From NCBI GenBank assembly GCA_016201575.1, contig JACQCN010000125.1:1-16980 (forward strand): a stretch of 16,980 nt of DNA. Direction: 5' to 3'. Both the position numbers and the translations under genes were made by a program. Shown here one piece after another: positions 1 to 7,666 of this stretch. The first letter of the stretch is position 1. Every line of letters starts with the position of its first letter. The notes under the pieces were generated by a model. It was not told where the DNA came from and did not search any database. It saw only the letters and a list, made by a program, of their open reading frames with translations. The DNA comes from Candidatus Rokuibacteriota bacterium. GTDB lineage: Bacteria; Methylomirabilota; Methylomirabilia; Rokubacteriales; CSP1-6.

Positions 1-783
1 GTACCTCACGCACTTGGCGTAGACCTCTCGGTCGTCCACCAGGAATTCTTCGACGTCGGGCGAGAACAGGTCACGGACCACGCGAAAGGTGAGGTCGCCT
101 TCCTCGTGCAGGGCGGCGGGCGCCGCCGCCTGCGCGTGACGCGCCTGGATCTGCGACCACAGGCGGCCGAGGAACTCCACGTCGGCGGCAAACTCCTCCT
201 CGCCCTTGCCCTCGGCGTTGGTGCGCACGATGTAGCCGCCGGGCGGCGGGGTCAGGCTGCGGATGGTGGTGCGCAGGCGCTCGCGCTCGCGCTCGTCGTG
301 GATGCGGCGCGAGACGCCGATGTGGGTCGACTGCGGCATGTAGACCAGGTACCGGCCGGGCAGCGAGATGAAGGAGGTCACCCGCGCGCCCTTGGTGCCG
401 AGCGATTCCTTGGCCACCTGCACCAGCACCGTCTGCCCGCGGCGCAGCATGTCCTCGATGGGCGCGCGGGCCTCGCGCCGGGGCGCCTCGGCCTCCGCGT
501 CCTCGTCGACGTCGGGGTCCTCGTCCTCGACGGGCGTCTCCCCCGACGCCTCCAGCCGGGCCGTGTAGTCGCCAGCGTAGAGGAAGGCGTCCTTGTGCAG
601 GCCGAGGTCGACGAAGGCGGCCTGCATGCCAGGCAGCACGTTGGTGACGGTGCCCTTGTAGACGCTCCCTACGATCGAGCGGCGCGCGTGCCGCTCCAGG
701 TAGAGATCGGTGAGGACGTTCTGGTCCTGGACGGCCACCCGGGTCTCGGTGAGGCCGGCGTTGACGACGATCCGTTTGCCCAC
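1..783 (-). CDS. rng: Ribonuclease G (RNase E/G family), N-terminal half, runs off window
   Basis: The 261 visible residues match the start of the RNase E/G family: single-strand-specific endoribonucleases that mature 16S rRNA and decay mRNA. The protein opens MGKRIVVNAG and then carries an S1 RNA-binding domain (about residues 37-140, with GSVYKGTVTNVLPGMQAAFVDLG split over two strands). It continues into the RNase-H-like/5'-sensor part (SLPGRYLVYMP, IGVSRRI, GYIVRTNAEGK). The catalytic DxxD region and Zn-link lie beyond the window edge. The start is GTG at 783, preceded by GAGGTG at a reasonable distance. It begins 49 nt after the rodA stop; rng following mre genes is a common bacterial order. 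An acidic, low-complexity insertion (about residues 80-105) sits inside the S1 domain. The family call is firm; RNase G rather than RNase E rests on the context and direct start, because the C-terminus is not seen. Confidence 0.93.
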   Translation of the reverse strand, partial: MGKRIVVNAGLTETRVAVQDQNVLTDLYLERHARRSIVGSVYKGTVTNVLPGMQAAFVDLGLHKDAFLYAGDYTARLEASGETPVEDEDPDVDEDAEAEAPRREARAPIEDMLRRGQTVLVQVAKESLGTKGARVTSFISLPGRYLVYMPQSTHIGVSRRIHDERERERLRTTIRSLTPPPGGYIVRTNAEGKGEEEFAADVEFLGRLWSQIQARHAQAAAPAALHEEGDLTFRVVRDLFSPDVEEFLVDDREVYAKCVRY

Positions 784-832
784 GGCAGCACCTCGCCGGC
801 GGGTCGCGCTCGCACGGGCCGCGCGCCTCGCC

Positions 833-1924
833 TCATTGGAACTGCCGCATCCGGACCGAGAGCAGGAGCCCCAGCCCCATCAGGGACACCAGCATCGAGG
901 AGCCTCCGTAGCTCATCAGCGGCAGGGGGATCCCGACGACCGGCAGCAGGCCGGTGACCATCCCGACGTTGATGAGCACCTGGAAGGCGATGAGACCCGT
1001 CACGCCCAGCGCCACCAGCCGCCCGACGGGCTCCCGTGACGACGCGGCGATGTCGAAGCCGCGCACGAAGAGCAGGCCGTAGCAGGTGAGCAGCACGAGG
1101 CAGCCGACGAACCCCCACGTCTCGGCGAACACGGCGAAGATGAAATCCGTATGACGCTCCGGCAGGAAGGCCAGACGGCTCTGCGTCGCGCCCGCGACGC
1201 CCTTCCCCAGGAGCTGACCCGAACCGATCGCGATCTTGGCCTGGATCACGTTGTACGCGCTCCCGAGGGGATCGCGCACCGGGTCCAGGTACACGAGGAT
1301 GCGCTCGCGCTGGTAGTCCTTGAGGACCATCCAGGCGGCGGGCAGCGTCCCGAGCCCGGCGGCGGCGAGCGCGCCGAGCAGCTTCAGGCGGATGCCGGCG
1401 CCGACGAGGAGCGCGAGCAGCACCGGAACGAGCAGCAGCGCCGTGCCGAGATCGGGCTGCTTGACCACGAGCACGAAGGGCACGGCGGCGACGGGGAGCA
1501 TCATGACGATGGCGGAGCCGCCGGGGGGCTGCGCCCACCGGGAGGTGAGGATCCACACCGCCATCAGGACGAAGCAGAGCTTGAAGAGCTCGGACGGCTG
1601 CACGGTGAGCGGTCCGAGCGCGATCCATCGGCGCGCGCCCGACACGCTTCGCCCGAGCGCGAAGACGGCGGCCAGGCCACCGAGCCCCAGGAGGTAGAAG
1701 GCGGGCGCGGCGCGCACGAGCTTGCGGTAATCGAGGCTGGCCACCACGAGCAGGGCGAGGACGCCCAGCGCCGCCCACCCGAGCTGGCGCAGCGCGACGC
1801 CGCCCCCCGCCCGGCCGACGTTCAGGGTCGACAGCGTCGTGGCGCTCATGGCGACCAGGCCGGCCGTGGCGAGGAGCAGCGGCCAGTCGACGTTCTGGAG
1901 CAGCCGGCGATCGATGCCGATCAC
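833..1924 (-). CDS. rodA: Rod-shape peptidoglycan glycosyltransferase RodA (SEDS family)
   Basis: A polytopic membrane protein of 363 residues, typical for RodA. SEDS proteins polymerise lipid II into glycan strands and work as a pair with the class B PBP encoded just upstream. Visible SEDS hallmarks are PSELFK (110-115), the KQPDLGTA loop with the catalytic Asp (155-162), LPERHTDFIFAV (254-265) and LPLMSYGGSS (334-343). About ten hydrophobic helices cover most of the chain. The GTG start at 1924 shares the 4-nt GTGA with the mrdA stop, so translational coupling is expected. The same region stays open further upstream, but that stretch is the mrdA gene in another frame and shows no RodA similarity. 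Confidence 0.97.
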   Translation of the reverse strand: MIGIDRRLLQNVDWPLLLATAGLVAMSATTLSTLNVGRAGGGVALRQLGWAALGVLALLVVASLDYRKLVRAAPAFYLLGLGGLAAVFALGRSVSGARRWIALGPLTVQPSELFKLCFVLMAVWILTSRWAQPPGGSAIVMMLPVAAVPFVLVVKQPDLGTALLLVPVLLALLVGAGIRLKLLGALAAAGLGTLPAAWMVLKDYQRERILVYLDPVRDPLGSAYNVIQAKIAIGSGQLLGKGVAGATQSRLAFLPERHTDFIFAVFAETWGFVGCLVLLTCYGLLFVRGFDIAASSREPVGRLVALGVTGLIAFQVLINVGMVTGLLPVVGIPLPLMSYGGSSMLVSLMGLGLLLSVRMRQFQ

Positions 1925-3738
1925 GAGCCCGTGAACCCGGCCATCGCGACCTTCTCGAAGAAGATGGCGTTCAGGATCTGACGGGCGATCGGCGCCGCGG
2001 CCGCGCCGCCGTGGCCCCCGCGCTCGACGAAGACCACGACGACGACTTCCGGGTTCGGCGCCGGCGCGTAGGCGGCGAACCAGGCGTGGTCCTGGCCCTT
2101 CTCGGATTTCGAGTTCGCCACGGTCTGGGCGGTGCCGGTCTTGCCCGCCACGTCGAGGCCGGGGATGCGCGCGGCCGTGCCCGTGCCGCCCTCGTTGACG
2201 ACGCCCCACAGACCCTGCCGGAGCACGGCCCACACCATCGGCGAGAGCTCGACGTGGCCCATGACCCGGCCCGGATCGCTCCAGATCACGCCGCGTTCCG
2301 GCCGCTCGACCCGCTGCACGAGACGGGGCTTCCACAGGACGCCGCCGTTGGCCACCGCGGCCATGGCGCGCGCCACCTGCAACGGCGTGACGAGCAGGGC
2401 GCCCTGCCCGATCGCCATGTTGGCCACGTCGCCGGCCAGGAAGGCGCGGCGCCCGCGCCGGCCGGCGCGCGGCTCGGGAATGAGCCCGATCTTCTCGCCG
2501 GACAGGTCGATGCCGGTGGCCCGGCCCAGGCCGAACGCCTGCGCGTAGCGCGCGATGGTGGTGCCGCCGACCTTGAGGCCCGCCTGATAGAAGAAGACGT
2601 CACAGGAATGCACGATGGCGCGGTGCAGGTCGACGGTGCCGTGGCCTTCTTTCTTCCAGTCGTGGAACGTGTGATCGCCCAGCGTGAATGCGCCCCCGCA
2701 GTGCACGCGGTCCATCGGCGCCAGCGAGCCTTCCTGCAGCCCGGCCGCGGTGACCACGACCTTGAAGACGGAGCCCGGCGGATACTGGCCCTGGATCACG
2801 CGGTTCAGCAGCGGCCGGTCGGGATCCTGCACGACGCGCAGCCACGCGGCGCGGTCGATGGTGCCGGTGAAGCGGTCGATCTCGTACGCCGGGGTCGAGA
2901 CCAGGGCGAGCACGTCGCCGCTGCGCGGATCCATGACCACCACCGCGCCGGCCTTGCCCTCCATCGCGCGCTCGGCCGTCTCCTGCACCCGGCGATCGAT
3001 GGTGGTGACGACCTGCGCGCCCGGATTCGGCTCCGCCGCCTGCATGACCCGGATGGAGCGGCCCAGGGCATCGACCTCGATGCGCTCGCCCCCGTCGCGC
3101 CCGCGCAGGTGCTCGTCGAGCACGCGCTCGAGCCCGCTCTGCCCGACCATGTCGCCCCGTCGGTACCGCCCCTGCTTCAGCTGGTCGTCGCTCGCCTCGC
3201 GGACGTAGCCGAGCAGGTGCGCCGCGAAGCGGCTGCTGGGGTAGGCGCGCTGCGGCTCGACCTCGACGATCACGCCGGGCAGCTCGAGCTTCCACTCCTC
3301 GACCCGTGCCACCTCCTCGAGGGTCAGGCCCCGCCGGACGCGCACGGGCATGAGGGAGTCGGCGGCGACCCGCCCGAGGGCGTCGTCCAGCTCCGCGTAG
3401 GAGATCTTGAGCAGGACCGAGAGCCGCCCCAGCACCTTCTCCCGGTCGTCGATCTCGCGGGGGATCAGCGACAGCGTGAAGGCCGGGCGGTTGTCGACCA
3501 GGGGCAGGCCGTTCCGGTCGAAGAGGACGCCGCGCGGGGCCGCCACCGGGCGCACCCGGATGCGGTTCTTGTCGGACAGCTCCTGGAGCCTGGCGCCCTC
3601 CAGGACCTGGAGGTACCAGAGCTGCCCGACGAGGACGACGAAGGCCGCGAGCACGCCGACGGTCATGCCGACGACGCGCTGCTTGCCCGGATCGCGGCGG
3701 CCCGGAACGGGGCCGCGGTTCAGCGCCACGAGGGCCAT
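1921..3738 (-). CDS. mrdA: Penicillin-binding protein 2, elongasome transpeptidase
   Basis: Class B PBP of 605 residues, the DD-transpeptidase that cross-links lateral-wall peptidoglycan with RodA. A short cytoplasmic tail precedes one membrane helix (about 22-45). A dimerisation/pedestal domain follows (RGVLFDRNGLPLVDN at 69-83). The transpeptidase domain carries all three active-site motifs: SVFK (323-326, nucleophile Ser323), SCD (378-380, the SxN-equivalent, with Asp as in other PBP2 proteins) and KTG (533-535). The ATG at 3738 lies 19 nt inside the end of mreD; a GTG two codons further in is an alternative start. Overlaps with mreD and rodA place it in the elongasome operon. All catalytic residues are present, so it appears functional. 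Confidence 0.97.
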   Translation of the reverse strand: MALVALNRGPVPGRRDPGKQRVVGMTVGVLAAFVVLVGQLWYLQVLEGARLQELSDKNRIRVRPVAAPRGVLFDRNGLPLVDNRPAFTLSLIPREIDDREKVLGRLSVLLKISYAELDDALGRVAADSLMPVRVRRGLTLEEVARVEEWKLELPGVIVEVEPQRAYPSSRFAAHLLGYVREASDDQLKQGRYRRGDMVGQSGLERVLDEHLRGRDGGERIEVDALGRSIRVMQAAEPNPGAQVVTTIDRRVQETAERAMEGKAGAVVVMDPRSGDVLALVSTPAYEIDRFTGTIDRAAWLRVVQDPDRPLLNRVIQGQYPPGSVFKVVVTAAGLQEGSLAPMDRVHCGGAFTLGDHTFHDWKKEGHGTVDLHRAIVHSCDVFFYQAGLKVGGTTIARYAQAFGLGRATGIDLSGEKIGLIPEPRAGRRGRRAFLAGDVANMAIGQGALLVTPLQVARAMAAVANGGVLWKPRLVQRVERPERGVIWSDPGRVMGHVELSPMVWAVLRQGLWGVVNEGGTGTAARIPGLDVAGKTGTAQTVANSKSEKGQDHAWFAAYAPAPNPEVVVVVFVERGGHGGAAAAPIARQILNAIFFEKVAMAGFTGS

Positions 3739-4214
3739 CCGCGCAGGCGCTCGACGCCGGCCAGCGTCAGCACCACCGCCGCGCCGACCACGCCGTTGTA
3801 GAGCGACTGCGGCAGCACGATGTAGAGCATCAGGTCGCCGAAGGAGCCGGGGAAGTGGAAGATCTGGAGCAGCAAGAAGCGGGCGATCCCCTCCAGCAGC
3901 GACAGCGCGACGAGGCCCGGGATCTGGACCAGCGGCTCCTGCACCCAGAGCCGGCCGCCCACCTGGCCGACGCAGAACCCGACCAGCGTCTTCGTCAGCG
4001 CCTGGGCCCCGATGAAGCCTCCCCCCGCGGCGTCCTGCAGGAGCCCGGTCACGAAGCCCGACAGGCAGCCGATCTCCGGGCCCCGGCGGAGGGCGAGCAG
4101 GACGACCATGACGAGCGGGATGTCCGGGGTGATGTCGCCGATGCGGAGCGCCGGGGCGAAGGTCGTCTGGGCGAGGCCGCCGCCGAAGATCACGAGCAGG
4201 AGCGCGGAGCGCAT
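3720..4214 (-). CDS. mreD: Rod shape-determining membrane protein MreD
   Basis: A 164-residue hydrophobic protein with about five membrane segments, the normal size and shape of MreD, which links the MreB/MreC scaffold to the PBP2-RodA synthase. Typical features are an N-terminal helix without a cleavable signal, the TPDIPLVMVVLLALRRGP segment, and the GFVTGLLQDAAGGGFIGAQA region (split here) that resembles the conserved G-x-x-x-D segment of MreD. The ATG at 4214 has AGGA 8 nt upstream. MreD is poorly conserved in sequence, so position between mreC and mrdA is part of the evidence. Unlike the other genes of the cluster, it is separated from its upstream partner by a 126-nt spacer carrying a repeat element. 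Confidence 0.92.
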   Translation of the reverse strand: MRSALLLVIFGGGLAQTTFAPALRIGDITPDIPLVMVVLLALRRGPEIGCLSGFVTGLLQDAAGGGFIGAQALTKTLVGFCVGQVGGRLWVQEPLVQIPGLVALSLLEGIARFLLLQIFHFPGSFGDLMLYIVLPQSLYNGVVGAAVVLTLAGVERLRGWPSWR

Positions 4215-4227
4215 GGGCTATCCTACT

Positions 4228-4300
4228 CGGAGGGGGCCTCGGCGGCCCCCTCCGATGCCTCCCCCCGAACCGAGTTGCGCCGGCGGAGCCGGCGCTCGAA
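4228..4300. repeat. Dispersed palindromic intergenic repeat, copy A (mreC-mreD spacer)
   Basis: Two adjacent perfect hairpins. The first has an 11-bp stem (CGGAGGGGGCC, loop TCGGC, GGCCCCCTCCG; 4228-4254). The second has an 8-bp stem (GCGCCGGC, loop GGA, GCCGGCGC; 4277-4295) and is followed by TCGAA. The same arrangement, with the same loop size and the same TTGCGCCGGC...GCGCTCGAA tail, recurs at 7338-7405 downstream of the second cold-shock gene. Being palindromic, it would fold in the mreC-mreD transcript. No U-tract follows on the transcribed strand, so it looks like a REP-type repeat rather than a standard terminator, though it could reduce expression downstream. Confidence 0.8.
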
Positions 4301-4340
4301 CAGGTGAAGTCGGTGACTCACCGTCACTTTGACATCCTAC

Positions 4341-5174
4341 CTAGCGGTCGCCGGGAAAGTACGTCACCAGGTCCTGCGCGGTTTGCCCGGTCAGCAGCAG
4401 AACTTCCTCGATGCGGCTGAAGTCGACGACCGGCGTGAGCGTGGCGTAGTGGAACAGCGCCGAGCCGCGGTCGATGATCGCGCTCACCCGGCCGATCGGG
4501 ATCCCCTTGGGGAAGACGCCGCCGAGGCCCGACGTCACGACGAGGTCGCCGATCTGGATCGCCGCCCCGTCGCGCGCCATGTACTTGAAGCGCGCCGTCC
4601 CGCGCGGCTCGCCCTCGACGATCCCGGGCGTGCGCGTGCGCTGGACCGTCGCGCCCACCGTGGAGGCGGGGTCGGTCAGGAGCTGGACGATTGAGGTGCC
4701 GGACCGCACCTCTACCACCCGCCCGACGAGCCCCTCCGGCGCGATCGCCGGCGTCATCCTCAGCACATTGTCCCCCCGTCCCCGGTTGACCGTCAGCGAG
4801 CGCGCCCAGCTCCACTCGCGCGCGATCACCTCGCCCGCCACCGTGGCGAGGGGCAGGCGCTCGCGCAGGGTGAGGAGCCGGCGGAGGCGCGCGTTCTCGT
4901 CCTCGGTCTCGCGCACCCGCAGCGAGTCCACGCGGAGCTGCTCGACCTCGCCGCGGAGCCGGCGGTTCTCGGAGCGCACGTTCTTCCAGTCGAGATAGGT
5001 CGTCCACAGGCCGACGGCGGCGCGGTTGGCCTTCGTGAGGACGGTCTGGAGCGGGGTGGTGACGAGCGCGACGACCTGCCCGGCGGTGGCCCCTTCCCCG
5101 CGAGTCTGCAAGGTGAGGAGCAGGAGACACACGCCGAGTACGGACACCAACAAGACGAACCGGCGAACCCTCAC
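4341..5174 (-). CDS. mreC: Rod shape-determining protein MreC
   Basis: Bitopic periplasmic scaffold of 277 residues that binds PBP2 and activates the elongasome. It has one N-terminal membrane helix (about 6-23, VLLVSVLGVCLLLLTLQT). A heptad-rich coiled coil follows (about 60-105, with ENRRLRGEVEQLRVDSLR). The C-terminal beta domains carry typical MreC segments: VIAREWSWARSLTVNRG, APEGLVGRVVEV, VTSGLGGVFPKGIPIGRV. The start is GTG at 5174, 24 nt after the mreB stop. Length and domain order are normal for the family. No damage is seen here, unlike mreB immediately upstream. Confidence 0.96.
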   Translation of the reverse strand: MRVRRFVLLVSVLGVCLLLLTLQTRGEGATAGQVVALVTTPLQTVLTKANRAAVGLWTTYLDWKNVRSENRRLRGEVEQLRVDSLRVRETEDENARLRRLLTLRERLPLATVAGEVIAREWSWARSLTVNRGRGDNVLRMTPAIAPEGLVGRVVEVRSGTSIVQLLTDPASTVGATVQRTRTPGIVEGEPRGTARFKYMARDGAAIQIGDLVVTSGLGGVFPKGIPIGRVSAIIDRGSALFHYATLTPVVDFSRIEEVLLLTGQTAQDLVTYFPGDR

Positions 5175-5198
5175 CTGCGACCCCGGAGTGGCGAAACG

Positions 5199-6110
<912 letters not shown>

Positions 6111-6265
6111 TCATTCCCGAACACCAGCAGTTCTGCCGATTTAGCGGACCGCGCGATCGAAGCCGGCGGATCCGCATGGCCTCAGGGCTACCACGGTTCC
6201 GCGAGTCGAGGCAAGGGCGTTCACCCCGCGCCCCGGGATACCGGAGGGGGAGTCGCCGGCCGTTT

Positions 6266-6307
6266 CCGTGACAACCGGTGTCACGGCGCGGCCACAATTG
6301 ACACCGG
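6266..6307. promoter_or_regulatory. Nested inverted repeats, candidate operator upstream of mreB remnant and csp genes
   Basis: A perfect palindrome with 8-bp arms (CCGTGACA, spacer ACCGG, TGTCACGG) spans 6266-6286. Its right half is reused in a second perfect inverted repeat with 9-bp arms (CCGGTGTCA at 6275-6283 and TGACACCGG at 6299-6307). Three GTGACA/TGTCAC half-sites in 42 bp look like binding sites for a dimeric regulator. No regulator gene is nearby. The surrounding stretch 6114-6390 has no convincing gene on either strand, and which transcript the site would control cannot be told. Confidence 0.4.
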
Positions 6308-6395
6308 CCGGGCGCGCCGTGGCCGCCGAGCGCGCACTTTTCTCGCGGTGCGTCGTCGATCGTGACGAGGCCGGGTGACCCATCGCAAAACGCGC

Positions 6396-6430
6396 TTGAC
6401 TTCGCTTTCGAGTCGTATAAGCTGTATAGG
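6396..6430 (+). promoter_or_regulatory. Candidate promoter for first cold-shock leader
   Basis: TTGACT at 6396-6401 is followed by an AT-rich stretch unusual for this GC-rich sequence: TATAAG at 6416-6421 and TATAGG at 6425-6430. Spacings are 14 and 23 nt, neither ideal, so the exact -10 is uncertain (TAAGCT at 6418 would give 16 nt). A comparable TTGAC box lies at the equivalent place before the second cold-shock gene. Predicted transcription would start about 40-50 nt before the leader terminator. Confidence 0.5.
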
Positions 6431-6476
6431 GTTCCAGGTTCAGACGGAGCTCTAGTAGCGATACTGCTCGAGAATG

Positions 6477-6513
6477 ACGCCGCGTGGACCCGAGTCCCGC
6501 GGCGTTTTTGTTT
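6477..6513 (+). terminator. Intrinsic terminator inside the 5' leader of the first csp gene
   Basis: A 12-bp stem is formed by ACGCCGCG then GGAC (6477-6489, one bulged T at 6485), loop CCGA, and GTCC then CGCGGCGT (6494-6505). It is followed directly by TTTTTGTTT. It ends 65-70 nt before the csp start and well after the promoter-like box, so transcripts should stop here unless read-through is allowed. Just upstream, GAGC (6447-6450) and GCTC (6465-6468) flank an AGTA-GCGA-TACT hairpin with a GNRA loop. After the terminator a CCCGCC/GGCGGG hairpin (6538-6554) precedes the ribosome-binding site. Confidence 0.8.
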
Positions 6514-6577
6514 GCCCCCCAATTCCGGAGGGGCATCCCCGCCACGGCGGCGGGAGCACACAGGAGGAAACCGAAAC

Positions 6578-6778
6578 ATGGCTCAGGGTCAAGTAAAGTG
6601 GTTCAACGACGCGAAGGGGTACGGCTTTATCACCCAGGAGGGCGGGGAGGACGTGTTCGTCCACTTCAGCGCCATCCAGGCCAACGGCTTCAAGAGCCTG
6701 GCCGAGGGTGACAAGGTCGAGTTCGAGGTGACCCGCGGCCCGAAGGGGCTCCAGGCCGCCAACGTCAGGAAAATCTAG
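6578..6778 (+). CDS. csp: Cold-shock domain protein (CspA family), copy 1
   Basis: A 66-residue single cold-shock domain, full family length. These OB-fold proteins bind single-stranded nucleic acid and act as RNA chaperones that melt secondary structure, including terminators. RNP1 (KGYGFI, residues 13-18) and RNP2 (VFVHF, 26-30) are intact, as is the VKWFND start. The ATG at 6578 is preceded by AGGAGG with 10 nt spacing. It is 58/66 identical to the second copy about 320 bp downstream, so the pair is a local duplication or a paralogue pair. It lies opposite in direction to all larger genes of the window and has its own long structured leader. Confidence 0.97.
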   Translation: MAQGQVKWFNDAKGYGFITQEGGEDVFVHFSAIQANGFKSLAEGDKVEFEVTRGPKGLQAANVRKI

Positions 6779-6800
6779 CAGGTTTCCCCCTGTTCGCTCT

Positions 6801-6826
6801 CGCCCGGGCCCGCCGGGGCCCGGGCG
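6801..6826 (+). terminator. Strong GC hairpin after csp copy 1
   Basis: A perfect 11-bp stem (CGCCCGGGCCC, loop GCCG, GGGCCCGGGCG) begins 22 nt after the csp stop codon. The downstream bases are C-rich, not T-rich, so this is a 3'-end-stabilising or weak termination hairpin rather than a textbook intrinsic terminator. Confidence 0.5.
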
Positions 6827-6875
6827 TCCCCCGCGGTTCCGGCCGTCGCACGCCTCGCCCGCCGCGCGAACATTC

Positions 6876-6905
6876 TTGACAGGATTTTCCCGGCTACGGT
6901 AGTTT
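6876..6905 (+). promoter_or_regulatory. Candidate promoter for second cold-shock leader
   Basis: A perfect -35 box TTGACA (6876-6881) is followed at 18 nt by TAGTTT (6900-6905), a weak -10. It lies at a position equivalent to the TTGAC box before the first csp gene relative to the leader terminator (98 nt versus 81 nt), which supports both calls. Confidence 0.5.
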
Positions 6906-6973
6906 GGACGTGCTCCGGTGATGGTGCGCTTGCTGCTTCAGTGGTGGCGAAACGGTAGCACTCGGGTCTGACG

Positions 6974-7010
6974 ACGCCGCGAGGACGACATGCCTCTCGG
7001 CGTTTTTTGT
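6974..7010 (+). terminator. Intrinsic terminator inside the 5' leader of the second csp gene
   Basis: The stem is ACGCCG plus GAGG (6974-6984), an 8-nt loop, then CCTC plus CGGCGT (6993-7003), with a single C/T mismatch. It is followed by TTTTTT and GTTGT. It shares the ACGCCGCG start, CGGCGTTTTT end and an upstream GGCGA-containing segment with the leader of csp copy 1. It lies 90 nt before the csp start. Two further hairpins separate it from the gene: CCCGGCC/GGCCGGG (7033-7051) and GGAGCG/CGCTCC (7059-7076), the latter directly before the ribosome-binding site. Confidence 0.8.
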
Positions 7011-7097
7011 TGTCCGGCCGCAGTGTGAGAAACCCGGCCATGGGGGCCGGGCGTCACCGGAGCGGATCAACGCTCCCATCAAAGAGGACACGTATCG

Positions 7098-7298
7098 ATG
7101 GCACAAGGCACGGTGAAGTGGTTCAACGACGCGAAGGGGTACGGCTTCATCCAGGTCGAGGGCGGTGAGGATGTGTTCGTCCACTACAGCGCCATCCAGG
7201 CCAACGGCTTCAAGAGCCTGAGCGAGGGCGACAAGGTCGAGTTCGATGTCACGAAGGGCCCGAAAGGGCTCCAGGCCGCCAACGTCCGCAAAGTGTAG
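7098..7298 (+). CDS. csp: Cold-shock domain protein (CspA family), copy 2
   Basis: A 66-residue cold-shock domain protein with intact RNP1 (KGYGFI) and RNP2 (VFVHY). It differs from copy 1 at eight positions (residues 5, 19, 20, 30, 42, 50, 53, 66), mostly conservative changes. The ATG at 7098 follows GAGG with 10 nt spacing, the same spacing as in copy 1. Like copy 1 it has a roughly 190-nt leader with an internal terminator, so the two genes probably share a control mechanism and are transcribed separately. Confidence 0.97.
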   Translation: MAQGTVKWFNDAKGYGFIQVEGGEDVFVHYSAIQANGFKSLSEGDKVEFDVTKGPKGLQAANVRKV

Positions 7299-7337
7299 CG
7301 CGTCGTCGACCGCTTCCCGGCCCGCTGAAGAGAATCA

Positions 7338-7405
7338 AAGGGGGCCTCGACGGCCCCCTTCGAGCATCCCTCAGAACGTTGCGCCGGCAAAGCCAGCGCT
7401 CGAAG
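7338..7405. repeat. Dispersed palindromic intergenic repeat, copy B (after csp copy 2)
   Basis: The first hairpin has a 9-bp stem (AAGGGGGCC, loop TCGAC, GGCCCCCTT; 7338-7360). The second is GCGCCGGC, loop AAA, GCCAGCGC (7381-7399), where one pair is C/A on this strand but a G-U wobble on the other. The tail GCGCTCGAA matches copy A at 4228-4300 in the same orientation. It lies 39 nt after the csp stop and may end or stabilise that mRNA, but no T-tract follows. Confidence 0.75.
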
Positions 7406-7491
7406 CGAGCTTATTCCGCGACGCGCCTCCAGCGAGCTCCAGCGGGCCTCGTTCTCCGCCGTCCTCCGGGAGAGTTCGGAACAAAAAAAGA

Positions 7492-7571
7492 GCCCCGACG
7501 ATGGCTGCGGCGCGGGGATTCTCTGCCTTCGCGTCCGCGCCGCCCCGCTGGTGAGGCGGGATCGTCGGGGC
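7492..7571 (-). terminator. Three-way-junction intrinsic terminator
   Basis: The 11-bp perfect closing stem (7561-7571 with 7492-7502) is followed on the minus strand by TC and then seven T residues (7489-7483). Two internal hairpins (CCCGC/GCGGG and GCGGCGCGG/CCGCGCCGC) stack inside it. The large branched loop is unusual for a terminator. It is the 3' end of the candidate structured RNA. Confidence 0.65.
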
Positions 7572-7624
7572 CGGTGGTGCCTGGGCTCCCAGGCGGAACC
7601 ACCCGTCACGAGCGTAGAACTTGC

Positions 7625-7666
7625 CTAGGAGGCAACCACCTCACAGATCACCGTAGGGTTACACAT
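7625..7666 (-). CDS. 13-residue leader-peptide ORF with extreme Shine-Dalgarno
   Basis: ATG at 7666 opens a 13-codon frame, MCNPTVICEVVAS, ending in TAG at 7627-7625. The 17 bases directly before the ATG (AGGAGGTGATCCAGCCG, 7683-7667) are the exact complement of the usual bacterial 16S rRNA 3' end (CGGCTGGATCACCTCCT), far longer than any other ribosome-binding site in the window. AGGAGG lies 11 nt from the start codon. The last codons and stop (CCTCCTAG) can pair with the ribosome-binding site, so translation and folding are mutually exclusive. The peptide resembles no family I know. Its two Cys codons (2 and 8) could make it an attenuation sensor, but no structural gene follows on this strand. 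Confidence 0.45.
   Translation of the reverse strand: MCNPTVICEVVAS

Noticed and set aside
2011..3801. Long open frame on the plus strand opposite mrdA
   Set aside because: GC-rich third-position bias leaves the antisense frame open; the product is low-complexity (His/Asp/Gly/Arg-rich) with no domain, while the minus strand encodes a complete PBP2.
6298..6326. Plus-strand TTGACA at 6298 as a csp promoter
   Set aside because: The region 16-19 nt downstream is GC-only with no -10-like hexamer; the TTGAC box at 6396 has an AT-rich follow-up.
6935..6985. tRNA-like look of the csp copy 2 leader (GGTGGCGAAACGGTAGC resembles a D-arm)
   Set aside because: No anticodon arm, T-arm (GGTTCGA) or acceptor pairing is present; the resemblance is confined to a short stretch shared in part with the other csp leader.
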